This document shows, piece by piece, positions 19,600 through 27,844 of a stretch of 64,000 nucleotides of DNA. The stretch is taken from contig NZ_NEVJ01000003.1 in NCBI RefSeq assembly GCF_002261425.1, positions 1,612,001 to 1,676,000 on the forward strand, given 5' to 3'. This stretch comes from Bordetella genomosp. 9. GTDB taxonomy: Bacteria; Pseudomonadota; Gammaproteobacteria; Burkholderiales; Burkholderiaceae_B. The position numbers were made by a program, and so were the translations under genes. The notes beneath the pieces were generated by a model that saw only the letters and a program-made list of their open reading frames with translations, made no database searches and was not told where the DNA came from. Position 1 is the first letter of the stretch, and the number at the start of each line of letters is the position of its first letter.

Positions 19600-21492
19600 T
19601 CAGCGCGCGGCCTTCCCTGGCGCTTTTTTCGACGCTTTCTTCACGGCTCCCTTCGCCGCTTTCCCAACCGCTTTCCCTGCGGCCTTCTTCCCCGCTTTCT
19701 TCGCCGACCGGGTTGCGACGGGCTCGGGTGGCGGTTGGTCGGAGGCGACCTTGCGGTCGGCGGGGGCGGGTTGGCCGCCGACGCCCAGTTGCGGAACCAC
19801 GCCGTGAGGCCCGGACTGGACCTTTTCGCCGGCCTGCCAGGCCGCGACGTATTCGTTCGCGGCTTCGACCATGGCTTGGCCGATGCTCGCGTAGTCGGCT
19901 TCGTTCAGGTTCGCCAGCGACGCGCGTATCGACCACGGCGGGCCGCCGAAGCCGCCGCCATCCATCAGGACCACACCGGATTTCTCCGCCAGCCGGAACA
20001 GGAAATCGACCGGCTCGTAGTTCCTGCGCATGTAGTCGCAGAACTCGTCGCCATAGGTGTTGTGGGCCCACACCATGAAGTCCAGCTCCACGTAGTACCA
20101 CGCGCGCTGCTTGTCTTCGGGCGGCAGCGGAAGGCCCAGGCCGCGCCACAATGCGTCGCGGCGGTCGTGGACGAGCTTCATGGTCAGCTGCTTGTAGCTG
20201 TCCTTGCGATCCAGCAGGTGCGACAAGGCGAACAGCGCCATCTGCACCTGCTGCGGCAGCGACAGTCCCGCGGTGTGGTTCAAGGCGACGTCGCGGCTGT
20301 CGGCCACCATCCGGTCGATCAGCTTGAGCTTTTCGGGTTCCAGCGTCAGCGCGCCGTAGCGTTCATGCAGGCGCCGGCGTTCCCGATTCGGCAGATTGGC
20401 GATGAGCCGGTCCATGCGGTTGTCTTCGTGGATCGCGATGACGCCCAGCCGCCACCCCGTGCACCCGAAATTCTTCGAGAACGAATACACGCATATCGTG
20501 TTGGCCGGCACCTCGGCCATCAGGGAGCGGAAGTCGGGCACGAAGGTGCCGTAGACATCGTCGGTCACCAGGATCAGGTCGGGATTCTTCCTGATGATGC
20601 CAATGATCTGCCGCATTTCCACCGGGCTGAACGCCACCGAAGGCGGGTTGCTGGGATTGACCGTCACCGCCATCCTGATCTTGGGATCCGCCAGCTTGGC
20701 GATTTCGTCGGCGGGGTAATGCCAGTCGTGCGTGCCATCCGCGCGCAGGCTGCTGGCATTGATCGGCACGATCTGGAAGTTGAACCTCTCCAGACGCGAG
20801 ATCTCGATGTAGGGCGTGAACGTCGGCAGGAAAAGCGCGACCTTGTCGCCCTGCTTCAACAGGCCGTTCTGCTGCAGGCTGTCGAAGATGTAGCACATGG
20901 CGGCGGTGCCACCTTCGACGGCGAACAGGTCGAACTTGCCCTTGGGCGGCCGGCCGTCGCACATCTCCTTCATCAGATAGTCGTGCACCACCTGTTCGGT
21001 ATGGACCAGCATGCGGTCGGGCACGGGATAGTTGTCGCCGACGACGGAGTCGACCAGTTCGTGTATCCACGCATCGGGGTCGAAGCCTTTCTTCTTCCCA
21101 TAAGCGAGCACGCTGTCCAGGAAGGCCGCGCCCGGCGCATCCCTGTTTTCGCGGATGAACGCGCGCAGCCGCCGCGCGATGCCCGGCTTCGCCGGCAGGC
21201 CGGCCATGATGCCGTAGTCGAACACGCGGCGCGCCTCGGACATCGCGAAGTGCCCCAGCAGGAAGAAGGCCTCGCGCGGCTCGGTGGCGATCCAGTTGGG
21301 ATTGCCGCGACCGGCATTCAGCATGATCGCGGTGGATGTCTTTTCGCGATCCCGCGCCAGGTTGATCAGGAAATCCTTCAACTCGAAGGGCGATAGCTGT
21401 TCCAGTTCCTTCTGGCGAGAACGCGTGGTCCTGAGTGTCGAAGCCATGTCGGCACGGGCGGGCGGCAGGACGGATTTCGCTTGGGCGATCAT
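19600..21492 (-). CDS. asdA: Aspartate 4-decarboxylase / aspartate aminotransferase with Lys/Ala-rich tail
   Basis: A 630-residue PLP enzyme. The aminotransferase core shows LSPFELKDFLINLA near residue 33, GRGNPNW, VNPSNPPSVAF, LVTDDVYGTFVPDF and the PLP lysine in YSFSKNFGCTGWRLG. This matches AsdA, which decarboxylates L-aspartate to L-alanine and CO2. Known AsdA enzymes are about 530-540 residues. Here the last 80 or so residues are a Pro/Ala linker and a tail of repeated A-K-K/G-K-A units resembling histone H1 or AlgP-like tails, which is not part of the fold. MASTL, 15 residues in, is an alternative start. The transporter gene aspT lies directly upstream in the same direction. Confidence 0.92.
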   Translation of the reverse strand: MIAQAKSVLPPARADMASTLRTTRSRQKELEQLSPFELKDFLINLARDREKTSTAIMLNAGRGNPNWIATEPREAFFLLGHFAMSEARRVFDYGIMAGLPAKPGIARRLRAFIRENRDAPGAAFLDSVLAYGKKKGFDPDAWIHELVDSVVGDNYPVPDRMLVHTEQVVHDYLMKEMCDGRPPKGKFDLFAVEGGTAAMCYIFDSLQQNGLLKQGDKVALFLPTFTPYIEISRLERFNFQIVPINASSLRADGTHDWHYPADEIAKLADPKIRMAVTVNPSNPPSVAFSPVEMRQIIGIIRKNPDLILVTDDVYGTFVPDFRSLMAEVPANTICVYSFSKNFGCTGWRLGVIAIHEDNRMDRLIANLPNRERRRLHERYGALTLEPEKLKLIDRMVADSRDVALNHTAGLSLPQQVQMALFALSHLLDRKDSYKQLTMKLVHDRRDALWRGLGLPLPPEDKQRAWYYVELDFMVWAHNTYGDEFCDYMRRNYEPVDFLFRLAEKSGVVLMDGGGFGGPPWSIRASLANLNEADYASIGQAMVEAANEYVAAWQAGEKVQSGPHGVVPQLGVGGQPAPADRKVASDQPPPEPVATRSAKKAGKKAAGKAVGKAAKGAVKKASKKAPGKAAR

Positions 21493-21583
21493 GATGGTTC
21501 CCGAAGAACAGGTTGGCGTTGGACAAGCCGACCCGGCGCGGGGCGGTGCGCCGTGAACGGAGGGGTCGACAGGCCGGATGACA

Positions 21584-23275
21584 TCAAGCCATCAGCATGA
21601 CGATGACGATTCCCCAGATGATCAACAGCGTATTGCCTATGGCGTAGGGGATGGTGTACCCGAGCGCCGGCACCTGGCTCTTGGCGTTTTCCGTGATCTG
21701 GCCGATCGCCGCCGTGGTCGTGCGGGCGCCGGCGCATACGCCCAGCGCGATCGCCGGATGGAACTTGAACACGTAGCGCGCGAGAGGAACGCCCAGCAGC
21801 ATCGGCACGGACGTGGCCACCACGCCGGCCAGGAACAGCTTGAGCCCCAGTTGCCGGAAGCCTTCGACGAAGCCCGGGCCGGACGAAATGCCCACCACGG
21901 CAACGAAGGTCGTCAGGCCTACCGATGTCAGGAACCAGTGCACCGCCGCCGGCACCCTGCCGAAGGTGGGATGGACGGAACGCAGATAGCCGAAGACCAG
22001 GCCGGCGATCAAGGCGCCGCCGGACGTCGACAAGGTGATGGGGATGCCCGACACCGTCAGCACGAGCGAGCCCAACAGGCCGCCGATGACGATGCCGAAG
22101 CCGACGAAGACCATATCCGTCTGCTCGGTCTGGCGATCCGCGTAGCCCAGCTTGTCGACCATCCGCTCCACGTCCCGCTTGGCGCCGACGATGAAAAGAT
22201 GGTCGCCGCGATCCAGCTTCAGGCCCCAGTTGACCGGCATCTCATGCCCGCCGCGCACGACCTTGCGCAGGAATACGCCACGACCGAACGACGACTGCGG
22301 GGATTTGGCGATCTCTCGCAGCGTCTTGCCGGCGACGTTCTTGTTCGTCAGCACGACCTCGATCAACTCGACGGGCAGGTTGATGAGCTCGGGATCCTCG
22401 ACCTCCTGCCCGACGTTGGCGGCGCCGCGCAGGACCAGTACGTCATGGCGCCCTGTCAGGCCCAGGATGTCTCCGGCCTGCAACGGGGTGGCCGGATCGG
22501 CATCGATGATGGTGCCGCCACGGCGGATACGCTCGACGAACACGCGGTCATCACCGAAGCGCGCCTCCAGATCGGCCACGCTCTTGCCTATCAGGTCGGC
22601 CTGGTCCAATCGATACACGCGGGCGATGAACCTGCGGTAGCCGGACAGCTCGAGGGTGTCCTGTCCGCCGGCCATCTGCGCCTCGTACTCCTTGCACACC
22701 TGCGCCAGATCCACACGCATGAGCTTGGGTCCGATGCTGGCCAGCAGCCACGCGCTGCCTATCGTGCCGAAGATATAGCAGACCGCGTAGGCCACCGGGA
22801 TGCTGTTGATCCAGCGTGTGCGCGTCGCACTGTCGACGCTGCTCAGGCCGTTGATCGTATCCGTGGCCACGCCCATCACTGCGGAAATGGTCTGCGCGCC
22901 CGCCAGCAGGCCCGCGCCGGTGCCGGCATCGAAACCGAAGGCCACCGCGGTGCCCCAGGTGGCGAGCAGGCACAGCACGCACAGCACCACCGCGAACAGG
23001 ACCTGAGGCAGGCCGTCGCTTCTCATGCCGCGGAAGAATTGCGGTCCCACTCCGTAGCCGAGTCCGAACAGGAACAGCAGGAAAAAGACCTGTTTGACGA
23101 TGGGCGCGATCTGGATACCGAGCTGGCCGACCAGCACCCCGACCAGCAGGGTGCCCGTCACCGCGCCCAGGCTGAATCCCTTTACCTTCTTGGCGCCTAT
23201 CCAATAACCCACGCCCAGCGTGAGGAAAATCGCGAGCTCGGGATACTTGCGCAGCGTTTCGAACAGCCATTGCAT
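21584..23275 (-). CDS. aspT: Aspartate:alanine antiporter
   Basis: A 563-residue membrane protein of the aspartate:alanine exchanger family. An N-terminal block of helices (FLTLGVGYWIGAKKVKGFSL, FFLLFLFGLGYGVGP, GLLAGAQTISAVMGVA) and a C-terminal block (IVIGGLLGSLVLTVSGIPI, GVCAGARTTTAAIG) flank a large hydrophilic centre with two TrkA-C/RCK-C domains (residues about 205-385). AspT exchanges external aspartate for internal alanine. It lies 91 nt upstream of asdA in the same direction, so both are probably one operon. Decarboxylation plus electrogenic exchange would generate proton-motive force. Confidence 0.94.
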   Translation of the reverse strand: MQWLFETLRKYPELAIFLTLGVGYWIGAKKVKGFSLGAVTGTLLVGVLVGQLGIQIAPIVKQVFFLLFLFGLGYGVGPQFFRGMRSDGLPQVLFAVVLCVLCLLATWGTAVAFGFDAGTGAGLLAGAQTISAVMGVATDTINGLSSVDSATRTRWINSIPVAYAVCYIFGTIGSAWLLASIGPKLMRVDLAQVCKEYEAQMAGGQDTLELSGYRRFIARVYRLDQADLIGKSVADLEARFGDDRVFVERIRRGGTIIDADPATPLQAGDILGLTGRHDVLVLRGAANVGQEVEDPELINLPVELIEVVLTNKNVAGKTLREIAKSPQSSFGRGVFLRKVVRGGHEMPVNWGLKLDRGDHLFIVGAKRDVERMVDKLGYADRQTEQTDMVFVGFGIVIGGLLGSLVLTVSGIPITLSTSGGALIAGLVFGYLRSVHPTFGRVPAAVHWFLTSVGLTTFVAVVGISSGPGFVEGFRQLGLKLFLAGVVATSVPMLLGVPLARYVFKFHPAIALGVCAGARTTTAAIGQITENAKSQVPALGYTIPYAIGNTLLIIWGIVIVMLMA

Positions 23276-23477
23276 TGTCTGACTCCCAAGGAGAACAACA
23301 CTGACAAACGGCTAGAACACCACGACGAACGGTGAGCCATCCCGCAGGTTTTTGCAATGTCGCGACACGTCGGGCACGGCTTTTTTGGTAACTTTCTTTG
23401 CCCTCCGGTGCTTTTCCAAAATCGTTGAGCAGGTTCAGGCGCGTCTCGACGCCTCCAGCCAGCGCTTTGTCCGCACT

Positions 23478-24518
23478 TCAATGCGAAGACACGTACACCG
23501 CATGCGCATGGGCGGGTGGCAAGGCGAAGCTGGCTTTCATGCGCCGCGCCTCCGCCGCCGGCGTCAGGCCGAACAGCCTTTTGAACTCGCGATTGAATTG
23601 CGAAGCGCTTTCGTAGCCGACCGCGTGGCAGGCCACGGCGGCGGTGTACGCCTCGCGCACCATCAACAGCCTGGCTTGATGCAGACGCGTCGATTTCAGG
23701 TATTGCATGGGTGAGGTACTGGTGACCGCCTTGAAGGCGGCGTGGAAAGCCGGCACGCTCATGCCGGATTCCGCCGCGAGCGCATGGATATCCAGGCGGG
23801 TTGCATAACCGGCATGGATGCGGCGCAAGGCCTTGCCGACTTTGCCGAACCGGCCCTGCATCGACAACGCGGCGCGTATGGCCTCGCCCTGCGGGCCCGT
23901 CAGCACGCGAAAGTAGATTTCGCGTACCAGCGACCTGCCGAGCAGTTCGCCTTCCAGCGGGCGGCTGAGCGCCGCCAACAGGCGCAGCACCGACGCGAAG
24001 AAATCCTCATCCATCGGACTGGACGTCATGCTGCGCGGATTGCCTGCGGGCGGCACGCCGCCCAGGCGATCGATCTCCAGGATCAATTCCGCCGCCAGCG
24101 CGAAGTCCAGGTGCATGTAGATGGCCAGCAGGGGCCGCCGTGCCGTGGCGTCGGTTTCCATGGTGAAGGGCACGGGGACGGAGACCGCCAGGTAATGCCG
24201 CTCGTCATAGACATAGACCTCGTCGCCGAAGTAGCCGCGCTTGGTCCCCTGGCACACGATCACGATGCCGGGGTCGTAGAGGACGGGTGTACTTGCCAGC
24301 GGACGATCCGACCGCAGGATGCGGACATCGGGCAAGACGGTCAGGTTATAGCCTTCGGCCGGCGCCAAGGCCTGCAGCAGCGAAATCGCCCTGGCATGCA
24401 TGGGCGTGGCCGGCCATGTGCGCGGCGGCGCGGGCGTGGCCGAACGCCGTGGCGCGCGTGGCGTTCCCGAACGCGAAGCCGCGCGGCCGCCGGCAGATCC
24501 GTCGTCAGTGTCCCGCAT
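23478..24518 (-). CDS. AraC-family transcriptional regulator
   Basis: About 346 residues from the chosen ATG. MHARAISLLQALAP at 24401 is a likely alternative, because the first 40 residues are low-complexity. The N-terminal half has the AraC_N cupin-type pattern (IVIVCQGTKRGYFGDEVYVYDERHYL, split across a beta fold). The C-terminal half has two helix-turn-helix motifs (DIHALAAESGMSVPAFHAAFK, VGYESASQFNREFKRLFG). It lies divergent to the short-chain dehydrogenase gene (141-bp gap) and probably controls it, a common arrangement for this subfamily. Confidence 0.9.
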   Translation of the reverse strand: MRDTDDGSAGGRAASRSGTPRAPRRSATPAPPRTWPATPMHARAISLLQALAPAEGYNLTVLPDVRILRSDRPLASTPVLYDPGIVIVCQGTKRGYFGDEVYVYDERHYLAVSVPVPFTMETDATARRPLLAIYMHLDFALAAELILEIDRLGGVPPAGNPRSMTSSPMDEDFFASVLRLLAALSRPLEGELLGRSLVREIYFRVLTGPQGEAIRAALSMQGRFGKVGKALRRIHAGYATRLDIHALAAESGMSVPAFHAAFKAVTSTSPMQYLKSTRLHQARLLMVREAYTAAVACHAVGYESASQFNREFKRLFGLTPAAEARRMKASFALPPAHAHAVYVSSH

Positions 24519-24659
24519 ATCGTGCGCGCGCCGCCGCCGCGCCCGTATGGGCAAAACGGGAGTACCAATAGAAATAGGCAATAAACATAGAAAATATGGA
24601 CTCAAACTCCGATACCGGAATAACTATTATGCACTTACTGTTCTTATTTCGGAGGCGAA

Positions 24660-25508
24660 ATGTCCACCAACAACACTATCCTCATCACCGGCGTCAGCAG
24701 CGGCTTCGGCCGCGCCCTCGCCAGCGCGGCGCTGCAAGCCGGGCATCGTGTCGTCGGCACCGTGCGCAGCGCGGAAGCGGCCCGCGCGTTCGAAGCGCTG
24801 CATCCCGGGCTTGCCATCGCCCGGCAATTGGACGTCACCGACTTCGACGCCATCGATGGCGTGGTGGCGGATATCGAGGCCCAGGTGGGCGCCATCGACG
24901 TGCTGGTGAACAACGCCGGCTACGGGCACGAAGGCGTGATGGAAGAGTCGCCCCTGTCCGAAATGCGCCGGCAATTCGACGTCAACGTGTTCGGCGCGGT
25001 CGCCATGATGAAGGCCGTCCTGCCGTATATGCGGCAGCGTCGGCGCGGCCGCATCCTGAACATCACGTCGATGGGCGGCATCATCACGATGCCCGGCATC
25101 GCCTACTACTGCGGCAGCAAGTTCGCGCTGGAAGGCATCTCCGAAACCGTGGGCCAGGAAGTCCGGGGCTTCGGGATTTTCGTCACGGCGGTGGAGCCCG
25201 GGTCCTTCCGCACCGATTGGGCCGGCCGGTCCATGGTCCGCACGCCGCGCGCGATCGCGGACTACGACGCCGTGTTCGATCCCATCCGCAAGGCGCGGGA
25301 AGAGAAGAGCGGCAGGCAATTGGGCGACCCCGAAAAGGCGGCCCGCGCCATGCTGGAATTGCTCGCGAGCGAGAATCCGCCTGCGCGCCTGCTGCTGGGC
25401 AGCGACGCGCTGGGACTGGTGCGCGGCAAGCTGGCCGCCATGGCGGAGGATATCGATCGGTGGGAAAACCTGACCCGATCCACGGACGGCCCGCCGACAG
25501 TGCAATAG
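24660..25508 (+). CDS. Short-chain dehydrogenase/reductase
   Basis: A 282-residue classical SDR. The cofactor motif ITGVSSGFGRALA is at residues 9-21, NNAGYGHEG at about 88-96, catalytic Ser in ITSMGG and Tyr-x-x-x-Lys in YYCGSKFALEG. A GGAGG Shine-Dalgarno precedes the ATG. The substrate cannot be told. The divergent AraC regulator gives no hint beyond likely co-regulation. The DAHP synthase gene follows within 40 nt, but a functional link is not evident. Confidence 0.9.
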   Translation: MSTNNTILITGVSSGFGRALASAALQAGHRVVGTVRSAEAARAFEALHPGLAIARQLDVTDFDAIDGVVADIEAQVGAIDVLVNNAGYGHEGVMEESPLSEMRRQFDVNVFGAVAMMKAVLPYMRQRRRGRILNITSMGGIITMPGIAYYCGSKFALEGISETVGQEVRGFGIFVTAVEPGSFRTDWAGRSMVRTPRAIADYDAVFDPIRKAREEKSGRQLGDPEKAARAMLELLASENPPARLLLGSDALGLVRGKLAAMAEDIDRWENLTRSTDGPPTVQ

Positions 25509-25544
25509 ACAGTGCAATAATTGCGCTATCGCCTGGAGATAGCC

Positions 25545-26666
25545 TTGAACCGCCTGGATGACCCTTTACACGACCGTGAAGTCGGCAACGCCGACTCCAC
25601 CCTGGATACCACTCGCATCGACGATGTGCGCATCGGCGCGGTGCGGCCGCTGATTTCTCCCGCCCTGCTGCTGGATGAGCTGCCGGTCTCGCCCGCCATA
25701 CAGGACCTGGTGGAGCGCACGCGCGGTTCCATCGCGGACGTGCTGCACGGCCGGGACGACAGGCTGGTCGTGGTGGTGGGCCCCTGCTCCATCCATGACC
25801 ACGACCAGGCGATGGACTACGCCCGGCTGCTGAAGGCCGCGGCGGACGAGCTGCGCGAAGACCTGCTGATCGTCATGCGAGTGTACTTCGAAAAGCCGCG
25901 CACGACCGTGGGCTGGAAAGGGTATATCAACGACCCCCGCCTGGATGGCAGCTACCGCATCAACGAAGGCCTGCGCCGCGCGCGCGAGCTGCTGTTGGAC
26001 ATCGCGGGCCTGGGCCTGCCCACGGGCACCGAATTCCTGGATCTGCTGAGCCCGCAATTCATCGCCGACCTGATCGCCTGGGGCGCCATCGGCGCGCGCA
26101 CGACGGAAAGCCAGAGCCATCGCCAGCTGTCGTCCGGCCTGAGCTGTCCCCTGGGATTCAAGAACGGGACCGACGGCGGCGTGCAGATCGCCGCGGACGC
26201 CATCGTGGCGGCGCGCGCCAGCCACGCCTTCATGGGCATGACCAAGATGGGCATGGCGGCGATCTTCGAAACGCGCGGCAATGACGACACGCACGTGATC
26301 CTGCGCGGCGGCAAGCAAGGCAGCAACTACGATGCGGCCAGCATCGACGCCTGCTGCCAGATCCTGAGGAAGGCAGGCCTGCGCGAGCAGGTCATGGTGG
26401 ACTGCTCCCATGCGAATTCGAACAAGTCGCACAGCAGGCAGGTGGACGTGGCGCGCGACGTCGGTGCACAGCTCGCGGCGGGCGACCGTCGCATCGTCGG
26501 CGTCATGATCGAAAGCCATCTGGAGGAAGGCCGCCAAGACCTGAAGCCCGGGGTGCCGCTGCAGCGTGGCGTGTCCATCACGGACGCCTGCCTGGGGTGG
26601 GCGCAAACCGAGCCGGTGCTGCGGCAATTGGCCGAGGCGGTGCGCCAGCGCCGCTCGGCGGGCTGA
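25545..26666 (+). CDS. aroG: 3-deoxy-7-phosphoheptulonate synthase, class I
   Basis: About 373 residues starting at a TTG that has a GGAG 6 nt upstream (MNRLDDPLHDREV). No suitable ATG exists near the N-terminus, and a longer TTG start at 25521 is possible. The family motifs are VVVVGPCSIHDHDQAM, MRVYFEKPRTTVGWKG, GTEFLDLLSPQ, GARTTESQSHRQ, LRGGKQGSNYD and VDCSHANSNK. It condenses phosphoenolpyruvate with erythrose-4-phosphate, the first step of the shikimate pathway, and is usually feedback-inhibited by an aromatic amino acid. Which isozyme this is (AroF, AroG or AroH) is not clear. Confidence 0.93.
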   Translation: MNRLDDPLHDREVGNADSTLDTTRIDDVRIGAVRPLISPALLLDELPVSPAIQDLVERTRGSIADVLHGRDDRLVVVVGPCSIHDHDQAMDYARLLKAAADELREDLLIVMRVYFEKPRTTVGWKGYINDPRLDGSYRINEGLRRARELLLDIAGLGLPTGTEFLDLLSPQFIADLIAWGAIGARTTESQSHRQLSSGLSCPLGFKNGTDGGVQIAADAIVAARASHAFMGMTKMGMAAIFETRGNDDTHVILRGGKQGSNYDAASIDACCQILRKAGLREQVMVDCSHANSNKSHSRQVDVARDVGAQLAAGDRRIVGVMIESHLEEGRQDLKPGVPLQRGVSITDACLGWAQTEPVLRQLAEAVRQRRSAG

Positions 26667-26730
26667 CAGTTTCCGTACAGCTATTCCGGCGTATGCTGCC
26701 CGGCATCGGAACTTCTGCCAGGAAACCGCC

Positions 26731-27249
26731 ATGCTGAATGCCGCATCCGCCCGCATGCTCGCCGACTACAAGCGGTGGGCCAATCGCGAAACCTTCGCCA
26801 TCGTGATGGCGCTGCCGTCGGACGAGATCTACAAGGACCGGGTGTCCCTGTTCAAGAGCTTCGCCACGTCGCTGAACCATACCTATGTGGTGGACCTGAT
26901 CTGGCAGGCCCATATCGAAGGCCGCGAACACGGGATAGCGGCGCTGAACGCCGTCACGCATCCGGAAATAGAGGACCTGTGGCGGGCGCAGCAGGAACTC
27001 GACGACTGGTACATCGACTGGTCGGCCGCGCAGACGGACGAATCCCTGGCGCGGGAAAAGGATTTTGCCCTGATTGGCGGAAACACCGGACGCATGTCGA
27101 ACGGTGAAATGCTGATGCACGTGGTCAATCACAACAGCTATCACCGCGGCTTCGTGGCGGACCTGCTGACGCAGATGTCGGCCCCCCGCCCCAGCGTGGA
27201 CCTGCCGGTGTACAAGCGCAAGCTGGCCGAAGGCGCGATCCGCGCGTAG
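26731..27249 (+). CDS. DinB family protein
   Basis: A 172-residue four-helix-bundle protein of the DinB/YfiT superfamily. It begins MLNAASARMLADYKRWANRE and has the spaced His ligands of the family (LNHTYVVDLIWQAH near residue 50 and HVVNHNSYHRGFVADLL near 130). DinB proteins bind a divalent metal, and some act as thiol-dependent transferases; the function here is unknown. The gene stands alone between aroG and the sulfolactate operon and is followed by a terminator. Confidence 0.85.
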   Translation: MLNAASARMLADYKRWANRETFAIVMALPSDEIYKDRVSLFKSFATSLNHTYVVDLIWQAHIEGREHGIAALNAVTHPEIEDLWRAQQELDDWYIDWSAAQTDESLAREKDFALIGGNTGRMSNGEMLMHVVNHNSYHRGFVADLLTQMSAPRPSVDLPVYKRKLAEGAIRA

Positions 27250-27319
27250 GCTTTCGCGACGGCCCGCATGCGCCGGCCGCACGGCGCGCCCGCCTGTCGC
27301 CCCCGCCTGTGTCGCCCCG

Positions 27320-27343
27320 CCGGACCCATCGGGTCCGGTTTTT
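27320..27343 (+). terminator. Rho-independent terminator after the DinB-family gene
   Basis: An 8-bp stem CCGGACCC / GGGTCCGG with a 3-nt loop and five T residues. It separates the DinB gene from the promoter of the following operon. Confidence 0.75.
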
Positions 27344-27406
27344 CATTTCCGTCCCCTGAAAACTGCCGCCGGAACCGGCAACCCGCTTGCTTCGCAGCCA
27401 TCCAAG

Positions 27407-27418
27407 TCATATATATGA
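27407..27418. promoter_or_regulatory. Candidate operator: 12-bp perfect palindrome
   Basis: TCATATATATGA is a perfect palindrome lying 5 nt before the -35 of the suyA promoter, flanked by AA and TT that extend the symmetry after one mismatch. It is a plausible site for a dimeric regulator. No regulator gene for this operon lies in the window. Confidence 0.5.
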
Positions 27419-27423
27419 TTTGG

Positions 27424-27452
27424 TTGACATGGATGAAATTCGAAAATAAGAT
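27424..27452 (+). promoter_or_regulatory. Sigma-70 promoter of the suyAB operon
   Basis: The -35 is TTGACA (27424-27429, a perfect match). A 17-nt spacer and TAAGAT (27447-27452) as -10 follow. The predicted start is near 27459, giving a leader of about 60 nt before suyA. Confidence 0.75.
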
Positions 27453-27520
27453 CATCCCCACGATCAACAGCGAGTGCGACGCAGGATGCATGCGATCGCG
27501 CCGCCATCAGGAGGAGACTC

Positions 27521-27802
27521 ATGATTCATGCCGTATTGCATGACGCCAAGGACACGGTGGCCGTCGCCGTGGTGGAAGGAATTACCGCGGGCACGGAACT
27601 GAACGCCTGGATCATGGATGAAGACAAGGTCATCCAGGTCAAGGCCAGGCAGGACATCCCCATCGGGCACAAGGTGGCGATGAAAGACATGAAGACGGGC
27701 GACACGGTCTTCAAGTACGGCGTCGACATCGGCAAGGTGGTGGCCGACATCCAGGCGGGCCAGCACGCGCACGTCCACAACATCAAGACCAAGCGCTGGT
27801 AA
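27521..27802 (+). CDS. suyA: (2R)-sulfolactate sulfo-lyase subunit alpha (UxaA-family SAF domain)
   Basis: A 93-residue SAF-fold protein starting MIHAVLHDAKDTVAVAVVEG behind a strong AGGAGGAG Shine-Dalgarno. It ends in AGQHAHVHNIKTKRW, the metal/substrate-proximal segment of UxaA-type dehydratase small subunits. Altronate dehydratases often carry this as an N-terminal domain of one long chain; here it is a separate gene followed 42 nt later by the large subunit. The split form plus the SlcC- and ComC-like neighbours favour SuyA, which with SuyB cleaves (R)-sulfolactate to pyruvate and sulfite. A sugar-acid dehydratase is the alternative. Confidence 0.78.
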   Translation: MIHAVLHDAKDTVAVAVVEGITAGTELNAWIMDEDKVIQVKARQDIPIGHKVAMKDMKTGDTVFKYGVDIGKVVADIQAGQHAHVHNIKTKRW

Positions 27803-27844
27803 GCCGTTCCGCCACCCTATTCACGCCTGCCCAAGGAAACATTC

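Noticed and set aside
19049..19600. ssrA as an attachment site of a genomic island
   Set aside because: No integrase, no second copy of the tmRNA 3' end and no change of base composition is visible downstream.
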